From assembly GCF_006352065.1 (NCBI RefSeq), contig NZ_CP040915.1, forward strand, positions 3,534,001 through 3,598,000: a stretch of DNA of 64,000 nt, given 5' to 3'. Position 1 is the first letter of the stretch. Every line of letters starts with the position of its first letter. The position numbers were made by a program, and so were the translations under genes. Shown here one piece after another: positions 54,056 to 64,000 of the stretch. Source of the stretch: Georgenia yuyongxinii. Its GTDB lineage: Bacteria; Actinomycetota; Actinomycetes; Actinomycetales; Actinomycetaceae. The notes below the pieces were generated by a model. It saw only the letters and a program-made list of their open reading frames with translations, ran no database searches and was not told the origin of the DNA.

Positions 54056-54084
54056 AATATAGGGGCAAATGTGGCCAGCGTGAA
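54056..54084 (-). promoter_or_regulatory. candidate promoter of the BldC-like gene
   Basis: On the minus strand, TTCACG (54079-54084) and TATATT (54056-54061) are separated by 17 bp and lie about 50 bp upstream of the start. The AT-rich -10 stands out in the GC-rich gap 54010-54153. A repeated AGGTCTCCGGCCGC also occurs near 54112 and 54134. Confidence 0.45.
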
Positions 54085-54153
54085 ACGCTTCCAGATTGCA
54101 TCCTTGTGACGAAGGTCTCCGGCCGCTTGACGAGAGGTCTCCGGCCGCCCCCG

Positions 54154-55329
54154 TCAGTCCAGCATCGGGTCCAGTCCGTGCCAAGGGAAAACCGCCTGGC
54201 GCGTGGCCATGATCGCCCGGTCGACGGCGTCGTCGGGGTTGAAACCGTCGGTGAACCGAGCGAAGCGGGCGTCGCGCCCGTCGGACATCGTGCGCGGGGC
54301 CTCCACGTCCGCCAGGTCCCGGACGCGCCGGCGCCACACGTCGGGCACCGCGGTGCCTGGCTCGAGCGGCCGCCCGGCGACGACGGCGACAAGATGCGCC
54401 CAGGCGCGCGGCACCACGCCGATCACCTCGTACCCACCGCCGCCCAGGGCCACCCAGCGGCCGGCCGCGTATCGGTCGGCGACATCCGCCACTAGCAGCT
54501 GGGCGGCGCGCTGGGCGTCGATCGAGACGTCCAGCTGGGCGAGCGGGTCCGTGCCGTGGCAGTCGCACCCGTGCTGGCTGACGACGATGTCGGGGGCGTG
54601 GGCGCGCACGAGCGGCTCGGTGACGGCCTCCACGGCCCGTAACCAGCCGGCGTCGGCGGTCCGCGGGGGCAGCGCGACGTTGACGGCGCTGCCGCGGGCG
54701 ACGGCGGAGCCGACGTCCTGGGCGTAGCCGGTGCCGGGAAAGAGGCTGCCGGGGTGCTGGTGCACCGAGATGGTCAGCACCCGCTCGTCGTCCCAGAACA
54801 TGCGCTCGACGCCGTCACCGTGATGGGCGTCGAGGTCGAGGTAGGCCACGCGGGCGCCCTGCTCCAGGAGCCAGGAGATCGCGACCCCCGCGTCGTTGTA
54901 GACGCAGAAGCCCGACGCCCGCGCGGGCATCGCATGGTGCATGCCGCCGGCGATGCTGGCCGCGCGGCGGGCATCGCCGCGCCAGACCGCCTGGGCCGCC
55001 GTCAGGGTGGAGCCGACGATCCGTGCGGAGGCGGTGTGCACCTGCCCGAAGACGGGGGTGTCGTCGTCACCCAGGCCGTACCCGGGCGGCGCGTGTCCGT
55101 CGGCCTCGGCCCGGCGGACGACGTCGAGGTACTCGGCGGTGTGCACCCGGCGCAGATCGGCGTCGGACGCGACCGGGGCGGGCACCACGCGGAGGCTGCC
55201 GTCGAGCACGCCGAGGTCCTCGAGCAGCTGGTGGGTGAGCAGCAGGCGAACCGGCGTCATCGGGTGCGCGAGCCCAAAGTCGTAGCTGACGAGGTCCTCG
55301 GACCAGACCAGCAGCGCGTCGGCGGGCAT
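54154..55329 (-). CDS. acuC: acetoin utilization protein AcuC / histone deacetylase family
   Basis: This 391-residue zinc-dependent deacetylase has the charge-relay His pair in GGMHHAMPARASGFCVYND near residue 130. Zinc ligands are in YLDLDAHHGDGVERMFW near 165, with a later Asp in CDCHGTDPLAQLDVS near 250, and the glycine loop is ALGGGGYEV near 295. Bacillus AcuC deacetylates acetyl-CoA synthetase. The target here is not evident because acs is not in the window. Confidence 0.93.
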   Translation of the reverse strand: MPADALLVWSEDLVSYDFGLAHPMTPVRLLLTHQLLEDLGVLDGSLRVVPAPVASDADLRRVHTAEYLDVVRRAEADGHAPPGYGLGDDDTPVFGQVHTASARIVGSTLTAAQAVWRGDARRAASIAGGMHHAMPARASGFCVYNDAGVAISWLLEQGARVAYLDLDAHHGDGVERMFWDDERVLTISVHQHPGSLFPGTGYAQDVGSAVARGSAVNVALPPRTADAGWLRAVEAVTEPLVRAHAPDIVVSQHGCDCHGTDPLAQLDVSIDAQRAAQLLVADVADRYAAGRWVALGGGGYEVIGVVPRAWAHLVAVVAGRPLEPGTAVPDVWRRRVRDLADVEAPRTMSDGRDARFARFTDGFNPDDAVDRAIMATRQAVFPWHGLDPMLD

Positions 55330-55472
55330 GCTTCACCGTACCGGCCGGGAGGCGCACCCATGTGCCACCGGCGTGCACGCCGTCGCGGGGCGTGCTGTGC
55401 CAAGGTTGGGCGGGGCCCGCCGGGTCCAGCCGGGCGGCGCGCGTGCCGGCGGCGCGAGACGAAGGAGGCGTC

Positions 55473-56852
55473 GTGGCGACGGAGTCGCTACCCGGCGCGA
55501 TCCGCGTCTCGCGGGACTGGCTCGACAGGATCGCCCGCAACTCCCCCGCGCGACTGGCGCTGCTGGTCTTCGCCGGCATCATCGCCGTCGAGACGGTGCT
55601 GCTCTCGCTACCCGCCGCGACCGCGTCGGGCGAGCGGGCGCCGTTCGTGGACGCCCTCTTCACCGCGACGTCCGCGGTCTGCGTGACGGGCCTGGTCACG
55701 GTGGACACCGCGACCTACTGGTCGGGTTTCGGCCAGGCGGTGATCCTCGTCGGCATCCAGATCGGCGGCCTCGGTGTGATGACGCTGGCCTCGATCCTGG
55801 GCCTGGCCGTCTCCCGCCGGATCGGCCTGACCCAGCGGATGCTCACAGCTGTCGAGACGAAGACCACCCGCCTGGGTGAGGTCGGCTCGCTGATCCGGGC
55901 GGTCATCATCGCCTCCCTGGTGGTCGAGGGCATCCTCACGCTCGTGCTGGTGCCGCGGTTCCTGGTCCACGGCGAAACGTTTGGGCAGGCGGTGTGGCAC
56001 GGCCTGTTCATGGCACTGAGCATCTTCAACAACGCCGGGTTCGTCGTCATCAACGGCGGACTGACCCAGTTCGTCGGGGACTGGTGGCTGGGGCTGCCGA
56101 TCGTGATCGGCACGTTCATCGGCGCCATCGGCTTCCCGGTGATCCTCAACGTCTCGCGCCTGTGGCGTACGCCCGGCAAGTGGAGCCTGCACGCCAAGCT
56201 CACCGTGCTCACCTCGGCACTCCTGGCGGCCGGCTCCACCGTGGCCATCGGCCTGTTCGAGTGGACCAACCCGGACACCTTCGGGCGGCTCACGTTCGGC
56301 GACAAGATCCTCGCGAGCCTCGTCCACGGGATGACACCGCGGTCCTCCGGCCTGTCCACGGTCGACGTCGGGCAGATGCGCGAGTCGACCTGGTTCCTCA
56401 CCGACGCGCTCATGTTCGTCGGCGGCGGCAGCGCCTCGACGGCGGGGGGCATCAAGGTCTCCACGCTCGCCGTGCTCGTCCTGGCCATCGTCGCCGAGGC
56501 GCGTGGTGATCGGGACATCGAGGCGTACGGCCGCCGGATCGGCTCCTCCACGGTGCGGCTGGCCGTGTCGGTGGCCTTCATCGGCTCGACCCTGGTGGGC
56601 GTCGCCACGCTCCTGCTGCTCATGCTCACCGACATGCGCCTGGACGTCATCCTCTTCGAGGTGATCTCGGCCTTCGCCACCTGTGGCCTGAGCACGGGCA
56701 TCACCCCGGAGCTGCCGGACGGCGCGAAGTACGTCCTGACCGGGCTGATGTTCGCCGGGCGCACCGGGACGATGACCGTGGCGGCCGCGCTCGCCCTGCG
56801 CGAGCGCCGGCGCGTCATCCGGATGCCCAACGAGCGGCCGATCATCGGCTGA
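55473..56852 (+). CDS. TrkH/KtrB-family potassium uptake membrane subunit
   Basis: The 459-residue protein has four M1-P-M2-like repeats. Pore-loop segments are TSAVCVTGLVTVD near residue 68, FNNAGFVVINGG near 190, MTPRSSGLSTVD near 290, and ATCGLSTGITPEL near 405. These provide the selectivity glycines. It transports K+ together with the cytoplasmic RCK protein encoded downstream. The GTG at 55473 has a strong GAAGGAGG site. The stop codon lies in a 22-bp tandem repeat. Confidence 0.94.
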   Translation: MATESLPGAIRVSRDWLDRIARNSPARLALLVFAGIIAVETVLLSLPAATASGERAPFVDALFTATSAVCVTGLVTVDTATYWSGFGQAVILVGIQIGGLGVMTLASILGLAVSRRIGLTQRMLTAVETKTTRLGEVGSLIRAVIIASLVVEGILTLVLVPRFLVHGETFGQAVWHGLFMALSIFNNAGFVVINGGLTQFVGDWWLGLPIVIGTFIGAIGFPVILNVSRLWRTPGKWSLHAKLTVLTSALLAAGSTVAIGLFEWTNPDTFGRLTFGDKILASLVHGMTPRSSGLSTVDVGQMRESTWFLTDALMFVGGGSASTAGGIKVSTLAVLVLAIVAEARGDRDIEAYGRRIGSSTVRLAVSVAFIGSTLVGVATLLLLMLTDMRLDVILFEVISAFATCGLSTGITPELPDGAKYVLTGLMFAGRTGTMTVAAALALRERRRVIRMPNERPIIG

Positions 56853-56893
56853 CGCGTGTGCCGCCGTCGGCTGCCGCGTGTGCCGACGTCGGC
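56846..56893. repeat. 22-bp tandem repeat spanning the trkH-like stop codon
   Basis: CGGCTGMCGCGTGTGCCGMC plus GT is present at 56846-56867 and 56868-56889, with two differences, and CGGC follows. The first copy contains the functional TGA, while the second has TGC at the same place. Confidence 0.8.
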
Positions 56894-56977
56894 CGCGAAC
56901 GATCGCGCCAATCGGCCACCCACCTGCGAGGATGCTCCATGGATCGCGGCCACCGGGCCGCACGAGGAGCGGAAGAG

Positions 56978-57646
56978 ATGTCGGAGAAGGCACAGTCCCG
57001 GGACTCCGGTGTGCTCGTCATCGGCCTGGGCCGGTTCGGCGCGGCGATCGCCGCGACGCTGGAGAAGCTGGGCCGGGACGTGCTCGCCGTGGAGAAGGAC
57101 CCGGTGCTGGTGCAACAGTGGTCGAGCCGGCTGCCCGTCGTGGAGGCCGACGCCACGAACCCCGAGGCGCTCGTGCAGCTCGGCGTCGAGGACTTCCCCG
57201 TGGTCGTCGTGGGCGTGGGCTCCTACCTGGAGGCCTCGGTGCTCATCACCGGCAACCTCGTGGACCTGGAGCTGCCGCAGATCTGGGCCAAGGCCATCAG
57301 CGCCGAGCACGGCCGCATCCTGCGCCGCATCGGCGTGCACCACGTGGTCTACCCCGAGTACGACGCCGGGCAACGCGTGGCGCACATGGTCTCCGGGCGC
57401 ATGCTCGACTACATCGAGATGGAGGACGGCTTCACCATCGTGAAGATGCGTCCGCCGCGCGAGACCCAGGGGTTCACCGTCGGGGAGTCGAAGATCCGCG
57501 AGCGCTACGGCATCACGGTCATCGGGGTGAAGCCGCCCGGCGAGCCCTTCGAGTACGCCACCCAGGAGACCCGCATCGGCGCGGACGACCTGCTCATCGT
57601 CAGCGGCGACTCGGCGCTGCTGGAGAAGTTCGCGCACCGTCCCTGA
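56978..57646 (+). CDS. TrkA/KtrA-family RCK potassium-uptake regulator
   Basis: The 222-residue cytoplasmic protein has an N-terminal RCK domain with nucleotide motif VLVIGLGRFGAAIAATLEKLG (written as a family block) and EADATNPEALVQLGV. A C-terminal RCK_C domain follows (RETQGFTVGESKIRERYGIT and DDLLIVSGDSALLEKF). It gates the adjacent TrkH-type channel in response to nucleotides. The ATG at 56978 is preceded by GAGGAGCGGAAG, and an upstream in-frame ATG at 56939 is less likely. Confidence 0.93.
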   Translation: MSEKAQSRDSGVLVIGLGRFGAAIAATLEKLGRDVLAVEKDPVLVQQWSSRLPVVEADATNPEALVQLGVEDFPVVVVGVGSYLEASVLITGNLVDLELPQIWAKAISAEHGRILRRIGVHHVVYPEYDAGQRVAHMVSGRMLDYIEMEDGFTIVKMRPPRETQGFTVGESKIRERYGITVIGVKPPGEPFEYATQETRIGADDLLIVSGDSALLEKFAHRP

Positions 57647-57671
57647 CCGCGACCATCCGTGGTGGTCGCGG
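57647..57671. terminator. convergent terminator between trkA-like gene and xylB
   Basis: CCGCGACCA (57647-57655) pairs with TGGTCGCGG (57663-57671) across a 7-base loop, immediately after the trkA-like stop codon and 15 bp past the xylB stop on the other strand. Confidence 0.8.
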
Positions 57672-57685
57672 CCCAGGGCGGGTGA

Positions 57686-59140
57686 TCAGCGCCCGGTCAC
57701 CAGGTGCCGGCGGGCGGCGTACCGCTCGCGCACCTGCGGAGCGGGCTCGCCGTCGTAGGTGCGTACCTCCGTCGTGCTCCAGGTGGGTGGCTCCGGCTCA
57801 CCCGAGAGCACCCAGGCGGCCTGGCGCGCGGCGCCATCGGCCACGTACTCCCCCGGTGCCGGGACCTGGACCGGGCGGCCCAGGACCGCGGGTGCGACTC
57901 GGCGGACGGCCTCGGACCTGGCGGCACCGCCGATCAGCTGGATGCGCTCGACCGGCACCCCCTGCGCGCGCACCGCGTCCACGCCGTCGGCCAGGCCGCA
58001 GAGCAGGCCCTCCACCGCGGCGCGGGCGAGGTGCTCGGGCGTCATGGTCGACAACGTCAGCCCGAGCAGCGATCCGGTGGCCCCGGGGAGGTTGGGTGTC
58101 CGCTCCCCTTCGAGGTAGGGCACCAACGTCAGTCCGCCGGCCCCGGCCGGCGCGGTCAGCGCCAGCGCGCTGAGGCCCGCGTGGTCGACGCCGAGCAGCC
58201 GGGCTGCGGCATCCAGCACGCGTGAACCGTTGAGCGTGACCGCCAGCGGCAGGAACGAGCCGGTGGCGTCGGCGAAGCCGGCGACCAGCCCGCTGGGGTC
58301 GGCCACCGGCCGCGGGGAGACGGCGCTGACGACGCCGGAGGTCCCGATGGAGACCGCCACGTCGCCCCCGGCCATCCCCAGACCGAGCGCCGCACCGGCG
58401 TTGTCCCCGGCGCCGGGCCCCAGCACCAGGTGGCCGAGGTCGGCCGCGAGGTCACCGCGCCCGGCCCCCACCCCCGGGCCAAGGACGCGCGGGAGCACGA
58501 GGTCCTCGACCCGGTCGCGCCGCAGCGCCAGGGCCAGCAGGTCCCGCCGGTAGACGCCACGGGCGGTGTCGAAGTACCCCGTGCCGGAGGCGTCGGACCG
58601 GTCCGTGACCAGGGTGTCGAAGCTCGTCGCCCCGCCCAGCCGCCACGTGAGCCAGTCGTGGGGCAACGCCACCGCCGCTACCCGGGCGGCGTTCTCCGGC
58701 TCGTGATCGGCGAGCCACCGCAGCTTGGTGACGGTCAGGGACGCCACCGGCACCGAACCGGTGGCCTCGGCCCAGGCCGCCGGACCGGCCGCGGCGTCCC
58801 CGCGGTCCGCGCGGCCGAGCTCGGCGATGAGGTCGCGGGCCGCACCGGCGCTGCGGGTGTCGTTCCACAGCAGCGCCGGACGGATGACCGCGCCCTCGGC
58901 GTCCAGCGCGACGAGGCCGTGCTGCTGGCCGGCCACGCTGACGGCCTCGACGTCGTCGAGGCCGCCGGCCGCGGCCAGGGCCGCCCGCAGGGCGTCCCAC
59001 CACGCCTCGGGGTCGACCTCCGTGCCGTCCGGGTGAGGGGCCTGCCCGAACCGGCGCAGCGCACCGGTGGTGGCGTCGCGGACCACCACCTTGCAGGACT
59101 GGGTGGAGGAGTCGATCCCGGCGACCAGCGTCTCGCGCAT
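57686..59140 (-). CDS. xylB: xylulokinase
   Basis: This 484-residue FGGY-family kinase phosphorylates D-xylulose. Motifs are [18 protein letters not shown] at the N-terminus, [16 protein letters not shown] near residue 75, [16 protein letters not shown] near 98, [11 protein letters not shown] near 260, and the FGGY C-terminal [22 protein letters not shown] in pieces. The ATG at 59140 was chosen because longer in-frame sequence lies inside xylA. xylA ends 10 bp upstream, so the two form an operon. Confidence 0.95.
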   Translation of the reverse strand: MRETLVAGIDSSTQSCKVVVRDATTGALRRFGQAPHPDGTEVDPEAWWDALRAALAAAGGLDDVEAVSVAGQQHGLVALDAEGAVIRPALLWNDTRSAGAARDLIAELGRADRGDAAAGPAAWAEATGSVPVASLTVTKLRWLADHEPENAARVAAVALPHDWLTWRLGGATSFDTLVTDRSDASGTGYFDTARGVYRRDLLALALRRDRVEDLVLPRVLGPGVGAGRGDLAADLGHLVLGPGAGDNAGAALGLGMAGGDVAVSIGTSGVVSAVSPRPVADPSGLVAGFADATGSFLPLAVTLNGSRVLDAAARLLGVDHAGLSALALTAPAGAGGLTLVPYLEGERTPNLPGATGSLLGLTLSTMTPEHLARAAVEGLLCGLADGVDAVRAQGVPVERIQLIGGAARSEAVRRVAPAVLGRPVQVPAPGEYVADGAARQAAWVLSGEPEPPTWSTTEVRTYDGEPAPQVRERYAARRHLVTGR

Positions 59141-59150
59141 CCGCCCCACC

Positions 59151-60341
59151 TCAGCCGATGAGGTGGCGCAGCGCCAGCTGGTTGAGGCGCACGAAGTTGA
59201 AGTCACGCTGCGCGGCGGCGTCGGCGTCGAAGTCCTCGAAGGCGCCACGGTCGGCGAGGAAGTCCTCGAGCGACTCCCCCCGGGCGAGCGTCGGCTCGGA
59301 CAGCTCCAGGACGCCGGACTGCTCCATGGCCGCCTGCACCTCGGGGTCGGCGCGGTAGGCCTTGGCCTTCTCCGCGAGCATGAGGTACATCTCCATGTTG
59401 GCCCGGGCCGACTCCCACACACCGTCGAAGCCCTCGGTGCGCGAGGGCTTGTAGTCGAAGTGGCGTGGTCCGGTGTACATGGGGCCGTCCTGGCCGGCAC
59501 CCGGGAAGCCGTTCTCAACCAGGTCCACGGTGAAGAACGCGGAGAGGAGGTCGCCGTGGCCGAATACGAGGTCCTGGTCGAACTTGATCGAGCGCTGGCC
59601 GTTGAGGTCGATGTGGAAGAGCTTGCCCGACCACAGGGCCTGCGCGAGGCCGTGGGTGTAGTTCAGCCCGGCCATCTGCTCGTGCCCCGTCTCGGGGTTC
59701 AGGCCCACGATGTCGCCGTTGTCCAGCTGGGCGATGAAGCCCAGGGCGTGGCCGACGGTCGGCAGCAGGATGTCACCGCGCGGCTCGTTGGGCTTGGGCT
59801 CCAGGGCGATGCGCAGGCCGTAGCCCTTGTCCTTGATGTAGCCCGCGACGGTGTCGATGCCCTCGGCATAGCGGTCGAGCGCGGCGTTCACGTCCTTCGC
59901 GCCGTCGTACTCGCTGCCCTCGCGCCCGCCCCACATCACGAACGTCTCCGCACCCAGCTCGGCGGCGAGGTCGACGTTGCGCAGGATCTTGCGCAGCGCG
60001 AAGCGGCGCACCGACCGGTCGTTGGAGGTGAAGGCGCCGTCCTTGAACACCGGGTGGCTGAAGGTGTTCGTGGTGACCATCTCGATCACCAGGCCGGCGT
60101 CGTCCGCGGCCTTCTTGAACGTGGTGAGGATCTGCCCGCGGCTGGCGTCGTCGGCACCGAACGGCACCACGTCGTCGTCGTGGAAGGTCACGCCCCAGGC
60201 GCCGAGCTCGGCGAGCCGGGTCGCATACTCCCAGGGGTCTAGGGCCGGTCTGGTTGCCTCGCCGAACTGGTCGCGGGCCGTCCAGCCGACGGTCCACAGA
60301 CCGAAGGAGAAGCGGTCCTCGGGGGTGGGCTTGCGCACCAT
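59151..60341 (-). CDS. xylA: xylose isomerase
   Basis: This 396-residue TIM-barrel enzyme interconverts D-xylose and D-xylulose. Catalytic His is in [13 protein letters not shown] near residue 53, and the conserved [14 protein letters not shown] is near 137. Metal ligands are in [20 protein letters not shown] near 180 and [22 protein letters not shown]. This is the shorter, actinobacterial class I type. It is probably the first gene of xylAB. An AGACTT-containing patch at 60358-60382 upstream may be the sugar-responsive operator, but I cannot define it. Confidence 0.96.
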   Translation of the reverse strand: MVRKPTPEDRFSFGLWTVGWTARDQFGEATRPALDPWEYATRLAELGAWGVTFHDDDVVPFGADDASRGQILTTFKKAADDAGLVIEMVTTNTFSHPVFKDGAFTSNDRSVRRFALRKILRNVDLAAELGAETFVMWGGREGSEYDGAKDVNAALDRYAEGIDTVAGYIKDKGYGLRIALEPKPNEPRGDILLPTVGHALGFIAQLDNGDIVGLNPETGHEQMAGLNYTHGLAQALWSGKLFHIDLNGQRSIKFDQDLVFGHGDLLSAFFTVDLVENGFPGAGQDGPMYTGPRHFDYKPSRTEGFDGVWESARANMEMYLMLAEKAKAYRADPEVQAAMEQSGVLELSEPTLARGESLEDFLADRGAFEDFDADAAAQRDFNFVRLNQLALRHLIG

Positions 60342-60465
60342 GTCGTACTCCTCATCGAGACTTTGTTTCGGGGAAAGACTTATTGGCTCGTGTGCTTCCC
60401 GGCGCCGTCAATCTGCTCGACATCGACCAGATCCGCTGGGTGCCGGAGCGGGGCGCACAGACACG

Positions 60466-60497
60466 GCAGCACCCGGTGCGGTGACACCGGGTGCTGC
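60466..60497 (-). terminator. terminator of the sugar ABC transporter operon
   Basis: GCAGCACCCGGTG (60466-60478) and CACCGGGTGCTGC (60485-60497) form a perfect 13-bp stem with a 6-base loop, 43 bp past the permease stop on the minus strand. It separates the transporter from xylA. Confidence 0.85.
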
Positions 60498-60539
60498 GTG
60501 ATCACGCCGCGACGGCGGCTATGGGAAGCCCGCTGACGG

Positions 60540-61717
60540 TCACCGCAGGCCGGACGCCCGCCGCTTGTTGTAGACGTCGAAGGCGACGGCCAGCAGCAGC
60601 ACGAGGCCGCGGACGACCGCCTGGACGGACTGGTCGATACCCATGAGCTGCATGCCGTTGCTCATGACGGCCATGATCATGCCACCGACCATGGCGCCGA
60701 CCACCGTGCCGATGCCTCCGGTGACCGCGGCACCACCGATGAAGACGGCCGCGATGGCGTCGAGCTCGAACATGTTGCCCGCCGCGGGCTGCGCGCCGTT
60801 GGAGCGCGAGGAGTAGACGATGCCGGCCACGGAGGCCAGCACGCCCATGTTGACGAAGATCCAGAAGTTCACCGCGCGCACCTTCACGCCCGAGAGCTGC
60901 GCGGCGTTGAGGTTCCCCCCGATCGCGTACACGTGCCGTCCGAAGATGCTCTTCTGGGTCACCAGGCTGTACCCGATGATGAGGAACGCCAGCAGGATCA
61001 GCACGATCGGCAGGCCACGGCTGCGCGAGAGCTGGAACGCGAAGGCCATGACGACCGCGGCGACGGCCACCACCTTGAGGACGAACAGCGGCATCGACTC
61101 CACCGGCTGCTTGTATCGCAGCCGTGCGCTGCGGTGCCGGAACGAGTTCACCGCGTACCCCGCCACGCCGATGGCGCCGATGAGCAGGGTGAACACGTCG
61201 AAGCCCTGCCCGCCCAGCAGCCCGTTCAGGAAGCCGCTGGCGATCCGCTGGTACTCCGCCGGGAACGGCGACAGAGAGATGTTGCCGAGCACCAGCAGGG
61301 TCAGCCCGCGGAAGATGAGCATGCCGGCGAGCGTGACGATGAACGCCGGGATGCCGACGTACGCCACCCAGAACCCCTGCCAGACGCCGACCGCCACGCC
61401 GGTGGCGAGGGCCGCCAGGAGACCGACCCACCAGGGCATGCCCTGCTGGATGACCAGGACGGCGGAGACCGCGCCTGTCAGCGCGACCACCGACCCCACG
61501 GACAGGTCGATGTGCCCGCCGATGATCACGATGACCATGCCGATGGCGAGGATGAGGATGTAGGAGTACTGCAGGACGAGGTTGGTGATGTTGCCGGGGC
61601 TGAGCAGCACGCCGTTCGTGAGGATCGTGAAAAGACCGACGATCACGACGAACGCGATGTAGATGCCGCTGGTTCGCATGTTCCTGGAGAGCAGCTCCCG
61701 GACGCTCGCGATGGCAG

Positions 61718-61721
<4 letters not shown>
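60540..61721 (-). CDS. mmsB: multiple-monosaccharide ABC transporter permease (MmsB/GguB type)
   Basis: This 393-residue permease of the branched-chain amino acid/ribose-type family has about ten or eleven helices. Motifs are [19 protein letters not shown] near residue 68, [20 protein letters not shown] near 120, [16 protein letters not shown] near 255, and [20 protein letters not shown] near 335. The length and the hydrophilic insert near residue 190-215 fit the GguB/XylH subgroup. The ATG overlaps the stop of the ATPase gene. Confidence 0.93.
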
Positions 61722-63289
<1,568 letters not shown>

Positions 63290-63311
63290 GGTTCCTCCTT
63301 CGGTCGCCGAC

Positions 63312-63340
63312 CGGTGGGCCCGGCGGTACCGGGCCCACCG
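63312..63340 (-). terminator. intercistronic hairpin between binding-protein and ATPase genes
   Basis: A 12-bp stem (CGGTGGGCCCGG at 63312-63323 with CCGGGCCCACCG at 63329-63340) with a 5-base loop sits in the 60-bp gap. Such hairpins commonly lower expression of ATPase and permease relative to the binding protein or protect the upstream mRNA. Confidence 0.7.
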
Positions 63341-63349
63341 ACCACGCGA

Positions 63350-64000
63350 TCAGGCCTGGCCGGACTCGACCTGGTCCTGGGTGTAGTAGCCGGAGTCGAT
63401 CAGCAGCGACTGGATGTCGTCCTTGAAGACCACGTCCACGGGGAGCAGGAAGGACGGGACGACCTTGACGCCGTTGTCGTACGTCTCGGTGTCGTTCGCC
63501 TCGGGCTCGTTCCCCGCCAGGAAGGCCTCGGCGGAGGTCACCGCCTGGTCGGCGAGCTTGCGGGTGTCCTTGAAGATCGTCGAGGACTGGACGTCGTCGT
63601 TGATCAGCTTCACCGAGGCGATCTCGGCGTCCTGACCGGTGACGATGGGCATGCCGTCGGCGATGGTCGGGCCGTAGCCGGCGTTCTGCAGCGCCGTGAG
63701 GATGCCGCGGGAGATGCCGTCGAACGGCGAGAGGACGCCGTCGAGCTGGGAGCCGTCGCTGTACGCGGCGGTCAGGAGGTCTTCCATGCGCTTCTGCGCC
63801 GTCTCCTGCGCCCACCGGAGGATGGCGCCCTGCTCGATGGTGGTCTGACCCGACTTCACGACGAGCGTGCCGTCGTCGATGTAGGGCTGGAGCGTGTCCA
63901 TGGCGCCCTTCCAGAAGAAGTGCGCGTTGTTGTCGTCCAGCGAACCCGCGAAGAGCTCGATGTTGAACGGGCCGGCCTCGGACCCCTTCGAGCCGTCCGC
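63350..64000 (-). CDS. chvE: sugar-binding lipoprotein/periplasmic-type component, ChvE family (partial)
   Basis: Only the last 216 residues are in the window, and the 5' part lies beyond position 64000. Visible segments ADGSKGSEAGPFNIELFAG, GVLSPFDGISRGILTALQ, MPIVTGQDAEIASVKLI and SSTIFKDTRKLADQAV match ChvE-type multiple-monosaccharide binding proteins. The frame is open to the window edge. It should deliver xylose or other aldoses to the MmsA/MmsB transporter. Its position next to xylAB suggests xylose, an inference. Confidence 0.9.
   Translation of the reverse strand, partial: ADGSKGSEAGPFNIELFAGSLDDNNAHFFWKGAMDTLQPYIDDGTLVVKSGQTTIEQGAILRWAQETAQKRMEDLLTAAYSDGSQLDGVLSPFDGISRGILTALQNAGYGPTIADGMPIVTGQDAEIASVKLINDDVQSSTIFKDTRKLADQAVTSAEAFLAGNEPEANDTETYDNGVKVVPSFLLPVDVVFKDDIQSLLIDSGYYTQDQVESGQA

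Overview
The window is high-GC, gene-dense chromosomal DNA. Its features are many GTG and a TTG start, 1- and 4-bp stop/start overlaps, a 14-gene nuo operon, MK-type quinone genes, a BldC-like regulator, a DUF222/HNH gene and a tiny bS22-type ribosomal protein. Together these point to an actinobacterium, most likely of the order Micrococcales (Cellulomonas/Georgenia-like). The genus is inference. I see no phage, integrase, transposase, CRISPR array or plasmid gene. It reads as a core chromosomal region.

Layout. 0-2.2 kb: an alpha/beta hydrolase, then a membrane protein coupled to a YtrA-type GntR regulator. 2.2-5.4 kb (minus strand): tRNA-Tyr, tRNA-Thr, tRNA-Met, rpmG, two MaoC-type dehydratases and murB. 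5.5-11.1 kb: yajQ, a DUF559 protein, htpX, fprA and rarD. 11.3-31.2 kb (minus): menG, a geranylgeranyl-reductase-like flavoprotein, nuoA-N, and a polyprenyl diphosphate synthase coupled to nuoN. 31.2-45.1 kb: most of the menaquinone pathway (menF, menD, menC, menB, menE, menA), interleaved with an HtrA-like protease, a guanidinium-type SMR exporter with its TetR regulator, a DUF222/HNH protein, a DUF3048 lipoprotein and a DUF4229 protein. 45.2-51 kb: a PLDc_N membrane protein, then a System II cytochrome c maturation operon (histidine phosphatase, TlpA, CcdA, ResB, CcsB). 51-57.7 kb: a MarR/YceI divergent pair, a glutaredoxin-like protein, a HAD phosphatase, bS22, a BldC-like protein, AcuC, and a TrkH/TrkA potassium uptake pair. 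57.7-64 kb (minus): xylB, xylA and a ChvE/MmsAB-type sugar ABC transporter. The transporter's binding-protein gene runs off the window end.

How it fits together. The middle 35 kb encodes a proton-pumping NADH dehydrogenase, the synthesis, prenylation, methylation and side-chain reduction of its quinone, and nearby the covalent haem attachment machinery for c-type cytochromes. It is in effect a respiratory chain block. The right end is a xylose uptake and entry module.

I do not see a clear undescribed multi-gene system. The items most worth checking are non-coding: two very strong intergenic palindromes (52278-52347 and 45769-45818); several perfect or near-perfect operator-like palindromes next to regulators (gdx-tetR, DUF559, MarR/YceI, YtrA); an iron-box-like site upstream of the quinone reductase gene; and short tandem duplications that overlap the stop codons of menB, menE and trkH.
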